Shown piece after piece: positions 34,491 through 45,860 of a DNA stretch of 64,000 nucleotides (its first letter is position 1; each line of letters opens with the position of its first letter). The notes below the pieces were generated by a model. The model was not told the origin of the DNA. It saw nothing but the letters and a program-made list of their open reading frames with translations, and made no database searches. The position numbers and the translations under genes were made by a program. The stretch spans positions 544,501-608,500 of the forward strand of contig CALYLW010000130.1 in assembly GCA_944989445.1 (NCBI GenBank), given 5' to 3'. The DNA comes from Ampullaceana balthica (taxonomy: Eukaryota > Mollusca > Gastropoda > Lymnaeidae).

Positions 34491-34635
34491 TATCTCTGGA
34501 ACATTGCATCCCACACCTTTGCCCCCTACCCCCCCCCAAGCACAGACATTTGTTCACACATCTGTCTGTCTCTAGACACATTGTGTCCTCAGAAATCTGT
34601 GTCATTGTCCCTAAATTTTTACCACGACTACCCCC
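34491..34635. other. Short unique C-rich link
   Basis: Lies between two arrays; nothing recognised. Confidence 0.5.
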
Positions 34636-34812
34636 CCCCTTTTGCACCAATATCCCAAAACGCCTTGTCTATGGTGCCCCTTTATAACCCCTCCCCCACT
34701 GCACCAATATCCCCAAACGCCTTGTCTGTGCCCCCCCCTTATAACCCCCCACCCCACTGCACTAATGCCCTCGGGCGCCTGGTCTATGGTCCCCTCCTGA
34801 TAACCACCCCCC
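34636..34812. repeat. About 57-bp C-rich degenerate repeat, 3 copies
   Basis: Copies share TTTGCACCAATATCCC-like starts, CGCCTTGTCTATGGT and CCCTTTATAACCCC. C-runs differ in length. Confidence 0.85.
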
Positions 34813-35078
34813 CTTCCGCACCAGTCAATAACTGAGACGACTCAGCAACTTGTGGGCCACGCTGCCAGGTGATTTCTCACCTGCTGTGTTAATCATACCT
34901 GGTGTCGTTGTGTCCTGCTCACATCGGTGTTTAACGGCCTGTCACAGATGGCCGCGGATATCAGCTGCTGCCACGTCATCTATGCAGGAATGTGACAGTT
35001 GATAGAATTGGCTTAGGCTTCATCCGGGCCTAGCGACCCAGTCATGTGATATAAACAACGGGAGGGATGCTTTTAAAA
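34813..35078. promoter_or_regulatory. E-box-rich segment, possible regulatory DNA
   Basis: CAGGTGA at 34866-34872 and TCACCTG at 34877-34883 form an inverted pair of E-boxes four bases apart. CAGATG, CAGCTG and CATGTG follow within about 170 bp. The composition is less repetitive than the surroundings. Function is not shown by sequence alone. Confidence 0.25.
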
Positions 35079-35163
35079 GGATATCTGTACGTTCAGGATA
35101 TCTGTACATTCAGGATATCTGTACGTTCAGGATATCTGTACATTCAGGATATCTGTACATTAA
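35079..35163. repeat. 17-bp tandem repeat, 5 copies
   Basis: Unit GGATATCTGTACGTTCA, alternating with ACATTCA. Confidence 0.93.
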
Positions 35164-35908
35164 GGCTACATGACTTAATATAACTCCAGCAGCTGTTTGA
35201 TTGACAGCTCTTAAAGGTGATGTTTTACACGCATGCGTCAAAAGTATTATTACGTGACTTACCACAGTTTAAAACTGGCTGCTTGTGTGTCTTCAATGCG
35301 GCATTTTTTATGTATTCTGGCGCCAGAAGTATGGTCATGTGATGTTCCTTATTCAACCCCGATTCCATGATGAACTATCACCCTTGGGTACTGGGTGGCT
35401 CCGACTAGGCTTATTGTATGGGCCACGAGGCTCAACAATGGTCTTCTTGTTGCGGACTAAATATCAAGTGATAAACAAGAAAATAAGAGATCGATAACCG
35501 CTGAATGCCTCTGATCAAAACTTGGTGTTTATCAGTTTTACCTCATTGACACGTTTTACGTCATTCACACGTTTTACAGCAAGATTCATGACTTAGGATT
35601 ACTTTAATATAAAAGAAATAAAGAGTGATTAAATGATCATTTAAATAGAACCAAAAGCTGCTAAGAGATCTGGGTGACTCATTGACCGTGAAACAATAAA
35701 AATGACAAGAGACAGAATCACACCGGGAAACTGAAAGACATGAGGCTTAGAGAAAATGGAAATGAAGATCAACACAATATATTTAATGACAGCCCAACTA
35801 AAGTATTAGCATTCTGAGTTATGTCCCTTTTAGTGATAGCTGGTTTATTTTAACGCTATTTCCTCTTTGTAAACCTCCTAAATTCTGTAAAATATGGCAA
35901 GTAATCTA
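35164..35908. other. Unique sequence, no gene seen
   Basis: A 70-codon plus frame (35285-35497) has no recognisable domain. Confidence 0.5.
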
Positions 35909-36454
35909 ATAATTTTTTGGGCTGCGGAAATTATCGATTGATTTCTCGATTAATCGTTAAAAAATTTATCGATTAAATATCGATTTAAAATAATTTTAAT
36001 CGTTAAAAATTCGATTAAAATTTAAGAAAATATTTATAATATTTTTTAAAAATTTTTAGTAATAAATAATTAATTATTAATAATTAATAATAATTTATAT
36101 ATATTTTTTTACGTACAAACATCTCCCGCGTATTATTAAAATTTATTTTATTAATCTGTGTGGACCGGCAGAAACTAAAAAAAAATTGTGGGCAGACAGG
36201 AACGAAAGCAGGTTAATAAAAACGTGGTAAAAATGGCTGACACCATCAGCGCATGGAATCTGGGGAAATAACTCAATAAAATTTTTTAAAAAGTCAATTA
36301 CCTGTTTTTGTTACTTCTCTTGAAATGTTCAGTTTAATGGCGTCATAAATTTCTATGTTTGGCTTTAATCGAAATTATCGATTAATTAATCGATATAATT
36401 TTTCAAAAGTTAACGATTAAATTTAAATTAATCGATATCAGCCCTAATGATTTT
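35909..36454. mobile_element. hAT-type element with TAGGGCTG ends
   Basis: Element 35917-36446 (530 bp). Left TTGGGCTG, right reversed TAGGGCTG, with ATCGATTAAT palindromic motifs in both end regions. Flanks ATAATTTT and ATGATTTT match at 7 of 8. A fragment of the 'ACG' family lies inside at about 36175-36232, so this copy carries a nested insertion or captured piece. Confidence 0.78.
36175..36232 (-). mobile_element. 'ACG' repeat family, copy 4 (fragment)
   Basis: AGACAGGAACGAAAGCAGGT followed by TAATAAAAACGTGGTAAAAA is the reverse complement of the family's left end. Confidence 0.75.
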
Positions 36455-38252
36455 ATTTCCACTTTTATCTAAGTAATTGCAATGTACCAGAAAGAACACA
36501 CAAAAAATAATTCTACAACAGTCTTCAATATTTGAAATCTCTCTAAACCTGACAGCTTCAATAATAACCCAAAAGTAAACATTATTTTGCATACGCTCCA
36601 CAGCTTGGTCTCATTTCTACATACATTCGCTAAATATGGACCGCCGTATTTATAATCTTGTTTATTAATCTTGCAGTGCCTCTATACCGGTACGAACATT
36701 TATAACATGAGAATCTTTCAGAGCTATCTGGGGAAAATCGACATTTATGGCCTTTTTGCTATTTTTATGGGACACACGAGTCTTAATTGGAGGGACAATA
36801 GCAGCTAGCACCATACCCCCCCACCCCGCTCAGGAGCGCACCTGTGGTTGACCTTCTTGTGTTTATTGGCGTCTAAGTTGTGTCTCAATGAGACGCCAAG
36901 ATCACGAGTCTCGCTGAGACATGGCACATCATAAACATAATTTTTGAACCACCAACATCGCTGGTTCTAGTCCTGATGTCATATGGCCTGCAGCTTTCCA
37001 AGGCTTAGGAAAACTTCTCTATATCACATCTTTTACGACAAATAGCAATTTCCTTATTACAGTACACACACAAATACACACACACACATACATATATATA
37101 TTCCACTACAATTTGAAAGGTATGTATGAATAAACTCAGAGATACCACACAAATAATACTTAAATGAATATATTTAAATGTTTAAAACCCACACATTCTG
37201 TGCATTTTTGTCTTCACTATAAAACATCCCACTATTCACATGGCCATTCGTGTGTACTCACAAACTCATGTAATTGAAATCGTTGCTCGTGGCAGCATTT
37301 AGTTGACGCTAACCCGTTACCGTATAAATAGAAAGATTCCATTAAGACTTATTTCACTTACACAAATACGTCACTATACATCACTCGTCTGTGGACGTAT
37401 CGCTATTTGCACGGTCGCGGCCATCTCTCGGGAAGATAAGTATTTGAGTAAACTTGGACACAGCCGAATGCCAGATAGAACTAACCGTAATCGCTAGGGT
37501 AGTAACAGATTATCTGGTCTGTAAATATCTGAATTCATTGTTGTGTGTTTGCTAATTAGCTTTAACTGATAAAGTGTGAGGGTAGAACTTGTGAATGAAC
37601 GGTGCGTTTTCTCCAGGTAATATAGTTTGTAAGAACGGTCTAAAGGAAATAAAGACTACGTTACAGATTCAACCCAATTACTGTTTGTGTTTGAAGATTT
37701 CCAATCGGAGTATAAAATACTAGGAACATGCTTCTGCCTGATTAGAGTTGGTTTAAAATCAAAGTGGCATATGGGTAAAATAAATAATATATTCCCAGCT
37801 TTTAATTTTAATTAAACAGATTCTTGTTATTTTCCTTGTTACTTTAAATTTTATAGATATTCTTGCCATTAACTCTTTTATGTTCGTCGATATTTATGTT
37901 CACAATGTGCAGAGTTCATGGTCATCGTATGACGTATACAAGTCACGTGTTTCGTTAAGGGGGGAAAAATTACAACGGAAAAAATCCCAGTTTTTGTTTG
38001 TTTGTTTTCTTTGGTTTTTTTTTAAAAAGGGGGGGGGGTATTTTTTTAAAAAGTTGCTTGAAACATATTTTGAAAGTAAGTTGATTCTTTTGAAGTCATA
38101 TAAATCTATATATATAAATTACATATTCCATAAATTAAATAGAAATTAAGACTCAGATCGACGTTCCATTTAAGCTGCGCGGCTGCACAGACGCGCAGAC
38201 ATATGGCCGACGGGGCTCATTAGTTTAGACAAGAAATATACTTGCACTTTGA
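36455..38252. other. Unique AT-rich sequence, no gene seen
   Basis: Short (CA)n at about 37064-37088 and an A5-G10 run near 38025. The 61-89-codon frames lack domains. Confidence 0.55.
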
Positions 38253-38440
38253 AATGGGAGTGTGCTGACCCTTTATGGGAGTGTGCTGACCCTTTATGGG
38301 AGTGTGCTGACCCTTTATGAGAGTGTGCTGACCCTTTATGGGAGTGTGCTGACCCTTTATGGGAGTGTGCTGACCCTTTATGGGAGTGTGCTGACCCTTT
38401 ATGGGAGTGTGCTGACCCTTTATGGGAGTGTGCTGACCCT
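38253..38440. repeat. 21-bp minisatellite, 9 copies
   Basis: Units contain GGGAGTGTGCTGACCCTTTA; one copy has TGAGAGTG. Confidence 0.96.
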
Positions 38441-38986
38441 TTTCCCCAGTATTAGTTGCTGGTTATTACATTTGTTATTTGCCAAGTAATTGATCAGATT
38501 TATCTATTAGTTTAAATCTTATGTGAAAAAGAGATATACCATATTAAGGAAAAAATGTTTGGGTACCATGGACACGAAGGAGTTCAAGTCGATTTAGAAT
38601 TTCGAAAGGCTTTAAATTATCAGGTTTATATGTACTAAGTTTGGTCTTGGTCGATCTATTAGTCCGGTAGACAATGATTAAATTATACTAATTAAACTAA
38701 TATAAGAGAAATGATATTATTGTATATTAATTTAACTTAACTTGTGCTATAGTTTGGTAAATAATGTATAAGGTATCAGTCAGCACAATTAAAGCCTTCT
38801 ATTCATGTAGGAATTTGGAAACTTTGAGATAATTGACTGAGGAATTAGGCTGTTATTAGTATAGAAAACAGACAGGAATGAACATAACATTCAATTCGCA
38901 ATTCAAAATAAAGAAGCGTTTTCATGTTTGCTTTATTTAGTTTAATCTACCTCTGTTAATAAGTCCGGTAGCCAAAGTTTAAATTG
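38441..38986. other. Unique AT-rich sequence, no gene seen
   Basis: Nothing recognised. Confidence 0.5.
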
Positions 38987-39072
38987 TATAAGTGTATATG
39001 TATATTGTATAAGTGTATATGTATATTGTATAGGTGTATATGTATATTGTATAAGTGTATATGTATATTGCT
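38987..39072. repeat. 21-bp AT-rich tandem repeat, 4 copies
   Basis: Units contain TATAAGTGTATATGTATATT; one copy has TAGGTG. Confidence 0.93.
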
Positions 39073-39861
39073 TATGTAAAAGCCAAACGTAATTGTATCC
39101 AAAACAACTTTAATATACATATATATTGTACACATAAGAATCATTTGAGGTAATATAACGTGGAAATCTTGAGTTATTCACTATACATGCTTCCCTGTCG
39201 GAAGTCTACACACAACTGTTTGCCCAACACTTTCAACCAATAGAAATGCTCCTTTCTTCCCGCGTCCACCATACATGTGACCTTACGTCACAAAATTATG
39301 TTAATCAGATGTGACAGTAATATAATAAATGTTATGTTATAATAATATGACAGCTCAATTTAAGAAGAGTACACGAAAATGTGCGCACCGTAATTAGACA
39401 ATAAAAGATTTTTGAAAGCGCAAATCAAAGCTACACTTTAACCACACTTCCATTCAACTAACTAAACACATACCCAACTCCACCCCTCCCCCAGCACATA
39501 CACCAACTTCTAAAATCCCAGCTCGACTTTTCCCCATCTCATTGACATCCCCATAAGACACCTGCCAATCGATAGTAGTCCTCACACTGATTGGGTTGCC
39601 CTAAAAGCATGTTGTTTTTGTTGAGAGGTGGGTGGGGGCTTCAATGCTCCATTTCTACCCCCCTCCCCCACCCCAGGTCTTGATGCTTGGAATTCTGCAC
39701 AGCTTATCAGTTGCCCGGCAATCACATTAGCTCGAGGGGGGGGGGCTTCCATTATAATATGTCACTGAAAGCAAAAATAGAACACATGAATGTAAACAAA
39801 TACGATTACATTCAACGAGCAACTCAATCAAAAGTTCACATTTCGTTGTTACGAGTAAAGT
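39073..39861. other. Unique sequence, no gene seen
   Basis: C-rich and G-rich short runs at about 39480, 39655 and 39737. Confidence 0.5.
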
Positions 39862-40040
39862 GAACAAATAAGATAAATTAGTTATATATAGAACAAATAA
39901 GATAAATTAGTTATATATAGAACAAATAAGATAAATTAGTTATATATAGAACAAATAAGATAAATTAGTTATATATAGAACAAATAAGATAAATTAGTTA
40001 TATATAGAACAAATAAGATAAATTAGTTATATATAGAACA
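39862..40040. repeat. 29-bp minisatellite, 6 copies
   Basis: Identical units containing AGAACAAATAAGATAAATTA and ending GTTATATAT. Confidence 0.96.
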
Positions 40041-40106
40041 ATAACGTCTTTTAATTACTTTTATTGGTTTGTTTTGCTGTGTAAAAACGTCAAGTTTTCT
40101 TGTAAT

Positions 40107-40690
40107 GAGTTAAGACATTAGCCACTCCCACTACAGTCTAGGTAAGACCTTAGCCACTCCCACTACAATCCACGTGAGACCTAAGCCACTCCCACTACAA
40201 TCTACGTAAGACCTTAGCCACTCCCACTACAATCTACGTAAGACCTTAGCCACTCCCACTACAATCTACGTAAGACCTTAGCCACTCCCACTACAATCTA
40301 CGTAAGACCTTAGCCACACCCACTACTATCTACGTAAGACCTTAGCCACTCCCACTACTATCTACGTAAGACCTTAGCCACACCCACTACTATCTACGTA
40401 AGACCTTAGCCACTCCCACTACAATCTACGTAAGACCTTAGCCACTCCCACTACAATCTACGTAAGACCTTAGCCACTCCCACTACTATCTACGTAAGAC
40501 CTTAGCCACTCCCACTACAATCTACGTAAGACCTTAGCCACTCCCACTACAATCTACGTAAGACCTTAGACACTCCCACTACAATCTACGTAAGACCTCA
40601 GCCACCCCCACTACTATCTACGTAAGACCCTAGCCACACCCACTACTATCTACGTAAGAACTCAGCCAACCCCACTACTATCTACGTGCC
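40107..40690. repeat. 32-bp minisatellite, 18 copies
   Basis: Units contain GTAAGACCTTAGCCACTCCC. ACTACAATC and ACTACTATC variants alternate in blocks; the right end is diverged (GTAAGAACTCAGCCAACCC). Confidence 0.95.
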
Positions 40691-41337
40691 TGGTCGTTAG
40701 GAAAACTTTAGAATAACTATTGTGTTTGTTCACACTGACTAGTTGTAATATCCATAAATGTGGACCTCTTTGTTATCCACCCCCAGGACCATGCATGAAA
40801 TAACATTAAACTTTTATTGGTAATAACAAAACTGATTTGCTTGAATTCATTTATTGTTCTCTAACAATGATAGGGATTTTGAGACTTGCTGCATTTCAGC
40901 CACCACTACAGTTAGCATAGCTTGAAAAAACTAGTAAAGTTTTAACGTTTTCTTTGCAAAATTATTTAAGTTTGTAGTTGAAATATTGTGGCACAGATTC
41001 AATCAGAATTATTCAGTAACCGTCAACACCTGTTCTCACTTGTGTCGTCCATGATTTAGGAGAAAAAACACTTTTATGTCACGGCGTTAAAAAAGGATCA
41101 ATAGAAAAACATCAGCCGACAATTGTCATCTTGACCTGAACGAAAGAGTTTTTTGGGCGATAATAATAGTTCAACCCTCCGCTCCCATCCCCCCCCCCAC
41201 ACACACACACACAAGTACGGAGCACAAATACCAGTCATTTTCTCAACAAACTGCCGACACTCGCGGAATCCTCAAGGAAAACTATTTATGTGAACGGAGT
41301 TTCTCCTTGAACACAAGATGACGTTATAAGTTATAAG
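40691..41337. other. Unique sequence, no gene seen
   Basis: (CA)n at about 41198-41212. Nothing else recognised. Confidence 0.5.
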
Positions 41338-42745
41338 AGGGCTCGGGGAACTGATGAGTTCTGTGTCACCATCAAGAGCTGGAAACATTGTGCTCGGGGA
41401 ACTGATGAGTTCTAGTGGTGTCACCATCAAGAGCTGGGAACATTGTGCTCGGGGAACTGATGAGTTCTAGCTGTGTCACCATCAAGAGCTGGAAACATTG
41501 TGCTCAGGGAACTGATGAGTTCTAGCTGTGTCACCATCAAGAGCTGGAAACATTGTGCTCGGGGAACTGATGAGTTCTGTGTCACCATCAAGAGCTGGAA
41601 ACATTGTGCTCGGGGAACTGATGAGTTCTGTGTCACCATCAAGAGCTGGAAACATTGTGCTCGGGGAACTGATGAGTTCTGTGTCACCATCAAGAGCTGG
41701 AAACATTGTGCTCGGGGAACTGATGAGTTCTAGTGGTGTCACCATCAAGAGCTGGAAACATTGTGCTCGGGGAACTGATGAGTTCTGTGTCACCATCAAG
41801 AGCTGGACACATTGTGCTCGGGGAACTGATGAGTTCTAGTGGTGTCACCATCAAGAGCTGGAAACATTGTGCTCGGGGAACTGATGAGTTCTAGCTGTGT
41901 CACCATCAAGAGCTGGGAACATTGTGCTCGGGGAACTGATGAGTTCTAGCTGTGTCACCATCAAGAGCTGGAAACATTGTGCTCGGGGAACTGATGAGTT
42001 CTAGCTGTGTCACCATCAAGAGCTGGAAACATTGTGCTCGGGGAACTGATGAGTTCTGTGTCACCATCAAGAGCTGGAAACATTGTGCTCGGGGAACTGA
42101 TGAGTTCTGTGTCACCATCAAGAGCTGGAAACATTGTGCTCGGGGAACTGATGAGTTCTAGTGGTGTCACCATCAAGAGCTGGAAACATTGTGCTCGGGG
42201 AACTGATGAGTTCTAGCTTTGTCACCATCAAGAGCTGGGAACATTGTGCTCGGGGAACTGATGAGTTCTAGTGGTGTCACCATCAAGAGCTGGAAACATT
42301 GTGCTCAGGGAACTGATGAGTTCTAGCTGTGTCACCATCAAGAGCTGGGAACATTGTGCTCGGGGAACTGATGAGTTCTAGTGGTGTCACCATCAAGAGC
42401 TGGGAACATTATGCTCGGGGAACTGATGAGTTCTAGTGGTGTCACCATCAAGAGCTGGGAACATTGTGCTCGGGGAACTGATGAGTTCTAGCTGTGTCAC
42501 CATCAAGAGCTGAGAACATTGTGCTCGGGGAACTGATGAGTTCTAGCTGTGTCACCATCAAGAGCTGGGAACATTGTGCTCGGGGAACTGATGAGTTCTA
42601 GTGGTGTCACCATCAAGAGCTGGGAACATTGTGCTCGGGGAACTGATGAGTTCTAACTGTGTCACCATTAAGAGCTGGAAACATTGTGCTCGGGGAACTG
42701 ATGAGTTCTAGTGGTGTCACCATTAAGAGCTGGGAACATTGTGCA
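41338..42745. repeat. 51/55-bp minisatellite, about 26 copies
   Basis: Units contain TGTCACCATCAAGAGCTGG and CTCGGGGAACTGATGAGTTC. The junction between units is of three kinds: direct (51 bp), plus AGTG, or plus AGCT (55 bp). The order of kinds at 41460-41730 is nearly repeated at 41940-42170. GGAAAC and GGGAAC variants are also distributed in blocks. Confidence 0.95.
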
Positions 42746-43328
42746 TGAAGATATCACTTTTCAAAATCGACCGGAAGTACTATAGGTTAGGGGTGGTTGG
42801 GACATTGCGTGGTGTGTGACACTAAATAATAAAAGTTTGAAGGAAAGAATATTTCATTTCAAATGTTTTACAAAATAAATAAAAAATAATAATGATAATA
42901 AAAACAAAGACAAAACACAAGAGATTACGAAGTTACTGCCGCTTTAAATATCCGCGTTAAACACTCGCGTACTCGGCACTTTAGTGGATTGTGTTGTAGA
43001 GTAACTGGTTTTCTTAAATGTAAGTGTTCCCTAAAATGTACAGTCTCACTTTAATAATTTCTCCGATAGTGTTAAAATTTGATATGAAAGGGTTTTATTT
43101 AGTGTCGACAAACGTTTAATAGGCTTATTAATTGACTCTACTAGATCTGTATATTATACAAACGGAAACCCGCAAAACGCATCTACAGATTATTAAATTA
43201 GATATGAAACAATGAAAATGTTTTCATCATGGATTTGTCTGTCATGCTTCAAAGCCACTACAACATAAATCAAATCTATGAAACGAGTAAATTTGATCAT
43301 GGATTATGACGTCATTTAAGTTATTTGA
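42746..43328. other. Unique AT-rich sequence, no gene seen
   Basis: Nothing recognised. Confidence 0.5.
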
Positions 43329-43540
43329 CAAAATAGCATTCAGGTAAACAACCCCAGCATTCAGGTAAACAACCCCAGCATTCAGGTAAACAACCCCAGC
43401 ATTCAGGTAAACAACCCCAGCATTCAGGTAAACAACCCCAGCATTCAGGTAAACAACCCCAGCATTCAGGTAAACAACCCCAGCATTCAGGTAAACAACC
43501 CCAGCATTCAGGTAAACAACCCCAGCATTCAGGTAAACAA
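43329..43540. repeat. 22-bp minisatellite, 10 copies
   Basis: Units begin CAGCATTCAGGTAAACAACC; all full copies are identical, so the array is young or recently homogenised. Confidence 0.97.
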
Positions 43541-44965
43541 CCACTTTAAATAAATGCCAATAAAGGCTTGTTTATTTTGTTTGTTTTTTACCACTGAAAT
43601 ATTTGTTATATGACAAAATCCATGTCCTTACACAATATTGATACAAGGTTCCTGTTACATGTTATCAGTGCACATTGATTTGAAATCAAAGTAAATTGAC
43701 AGGGTGCCATATTTTATAAGACAGTCTTACTACATTTAAAAATCTATTTCCGAAACCTTCGACATTTAAATACAGATTCAGGCTAGCATCGATTCTTTCA
43801 TCCCCTGTAAACTGCCAAACACCGTCATTTCCTACATAACTTTGGCTGCTTGTATTGTGAAATGGTGTGCTAATGGTGCACTTAAAACTGATGTCCAGGA
43901 ACTAGTGTAACTGGTTGAATAAAATTAAAGTACATACTCAGGAGTCAGTTAACAAAATTAATGTATATTTTAATAGTGACCGTTAACAAAATTAATGTAC
44001 ATATTAAGAGTAACAGTTAACATGGCGGCATTGCGAGTGCTCGTAACAAGGAAGTAGTGGAAACATCCCAAAAGTTTCAGCTTAAGGTATGCCCTCTTAA
44101 CTTATGCCCTCTTAAGGTATGCCCTCTTAAGGTATGCCCTATTAAGTTATGCCCGCCCTACAAATGTTAAAAACGCTGAAGTGAAACCTATATCTAAAAA
44201 TAAATTAAATTGTTTCTAAAAAATATATTTGATAGGTTCATATTTTATGACCATGTACATAAATTATCTTTAAAAAATTATTAAATGTTCAGTTGAAACC
44301 ACCGAATCAACACAATGACGTGTTATTCAATCTTATCTAAAATCATTGAGTCCACTATAGGCCGAGCCGAATCGCCCGTTGCCCCATTTCGTCCAGAATC
44401 TTAACAAAAGATGTTCACTGGATGACGTTCAACTTCCTTGTTTTACTAAAATAAAAAATATTTAAAACTCCTTTAGTAATCTAAGTGATTGTCTACTTAT
44501 GTCTAAGCCAGCCCCACCCCCAGACTCCTCACCCCACTTCAAAAACGCTGATCACCACAAGGTGATGTCCTCGCGCGATGGTTTAGAACCAAGATGTACA
44601 CACATTCCCACAAAATTTCCTTTAAAAGCAGGGGTTGAAAATGTTCATTTGATTGGATAATAGCTGTTAGCAAATATGTTGCCAGGTAAATGTTCCACTT
44701 AAATTTGTCTTGACTTATTCAAATTGGCAACGCACCTAGGTGTGCACATTGGTAATACCCGATAGAACGAAACAAAAACTTATGCGCTCTTTCAGAGCGT
44801 AAACATCAATGAAAATAATAACAGGTATTAGCATTTACATTCTATTCGACGTCAAATAATGTGTATATGTGTGTGTGTGTATGTGTGTGTGTGTGTCGCT
44901 TTAATAATCTCAGACGTTTTTTATTGCTTTCTTTTTTTCCCTTTTACCAATCAATAATATATTAG
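43541..44965. other. Unique sequence with two small repeats
   Basis: A 15-bp repeat (TTAAGGTATGCCCTC, 5 copies) at 44083-44155 and (GT)n at 44866-44897. No gene recognised. Confidence 0.55.
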
Positions 44966-45335
44966 CCCAGGTCACTCGGTAACGCTTAGGGACATCACTC
45001 TGTAACTTTTTAAAATTGAAAATATAGACTTAAAATCATAATCATTTTGGTTTCGAGATTAACATAGCGTGTGATGTTTCTCGCCGTAAAATATTATATG
45101 ACGTCATTGTTTGAGCTTATATTTTAATTTTGGAAAGGGATTTATAGAGAAATTTTGAGGAAAAAAAATCATGCCAATGTACTAATATTTAATTATTCAC
45201 TCTATTTAGTGAACTCATTCACATATCAATCTTTGGTTGTCGGACACACTGATTCAAACGCATGCAATAACATTCATGTAAGTTACTTGAGCTTTTGAGA
45301 AAAGTGGGCGCCGCATGCGCCCCAGAAAAACCTAG
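44966..45335 (+). mobile_element. Non-autonomous Helitron, copy 3
   Basis: Plus-strand 3' end: stem GGGCGC/GCGCCC (45306-45322, loop CGCAT), nine bases, then CTAG (45332-45335) followed by T. The body has ATATGACGTCATTGTTTGAG and TTATATTTTAATTTT, matching the reverse complement of copies at 4192 and 8004. The 5' edge CCCAGGTCACT resembles the TCCAAGTCACT of the 8004 copy. Non-coding. Confidence 0.75.
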
Positions 45336-45469
45336 TTAAATATATTTGATTGAAAGATGATAACTTGCATTTCAAGCTGTTATATCTATTTGTTTTAAAG
45401 GCATCCATTTAAAAAAGGGAAAATTCATCCCCAGACGACCAGAAGACATAATGGTGCATGTTGACATTT

Positions 45470-45820
45470 GACAAAGTAAGGTGACAAAGTAAGGTGACAA
45501 AGTAAGGTGACAAAGTAAGATGATAACGTAAGGTGACCAAGTAAGGTGACAAAGTAAGTTGACAAAGTAAGGTGACAAAGTAAGGTGATAAAGTAAGGTG
45601 ATAAAGTAAGTTGACAAAGTAAGGTGACAAAGTAAGGTGACAAAGTAAGGTGACAAAGTAAGGTGACAAAGTAAGTTGACAAAGTAAGGAGACAAAGTAA
45701 GGTGACAAAGTAAGGTGACAAAGTAAGGTGACAAAGTAAGGTGACAAAGTAAGGTGACAAAGTAAGGTGACAAAGTAAGGTGACAAAGTAAGGTGACAAA
45801 ATAAGGTGACAAAGTAAGGG
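45470..45820. repeat. 13-bp minisatellite, 27 copies
   Basis: Unit GTGACAAAGTAAG with variants TTGAC, GTGATAA, GTGACCA and GGAGAC. All three minus frames stay open for about 125 codons because the reverse unit has no stop; a repeat artefact. Confidence 0.96.
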
Positions 45821-45860
45821 TTACATTTGTCTACCTAGTCGACCTGAGCCCTGAGATATT

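Noticed and set aside
41338..42745. CTGATGAG, GAAAC and GTC words in each unit, suggesting a hammerhead ribozyme
   Set aside because: The bases next to the core do not pair: the position after CTGATGA is G facing G or T before GAAA, and the bases flanking GTC do not pair with those before CTGATGA. Many units also have GGGAAC in place of GGAAAC.
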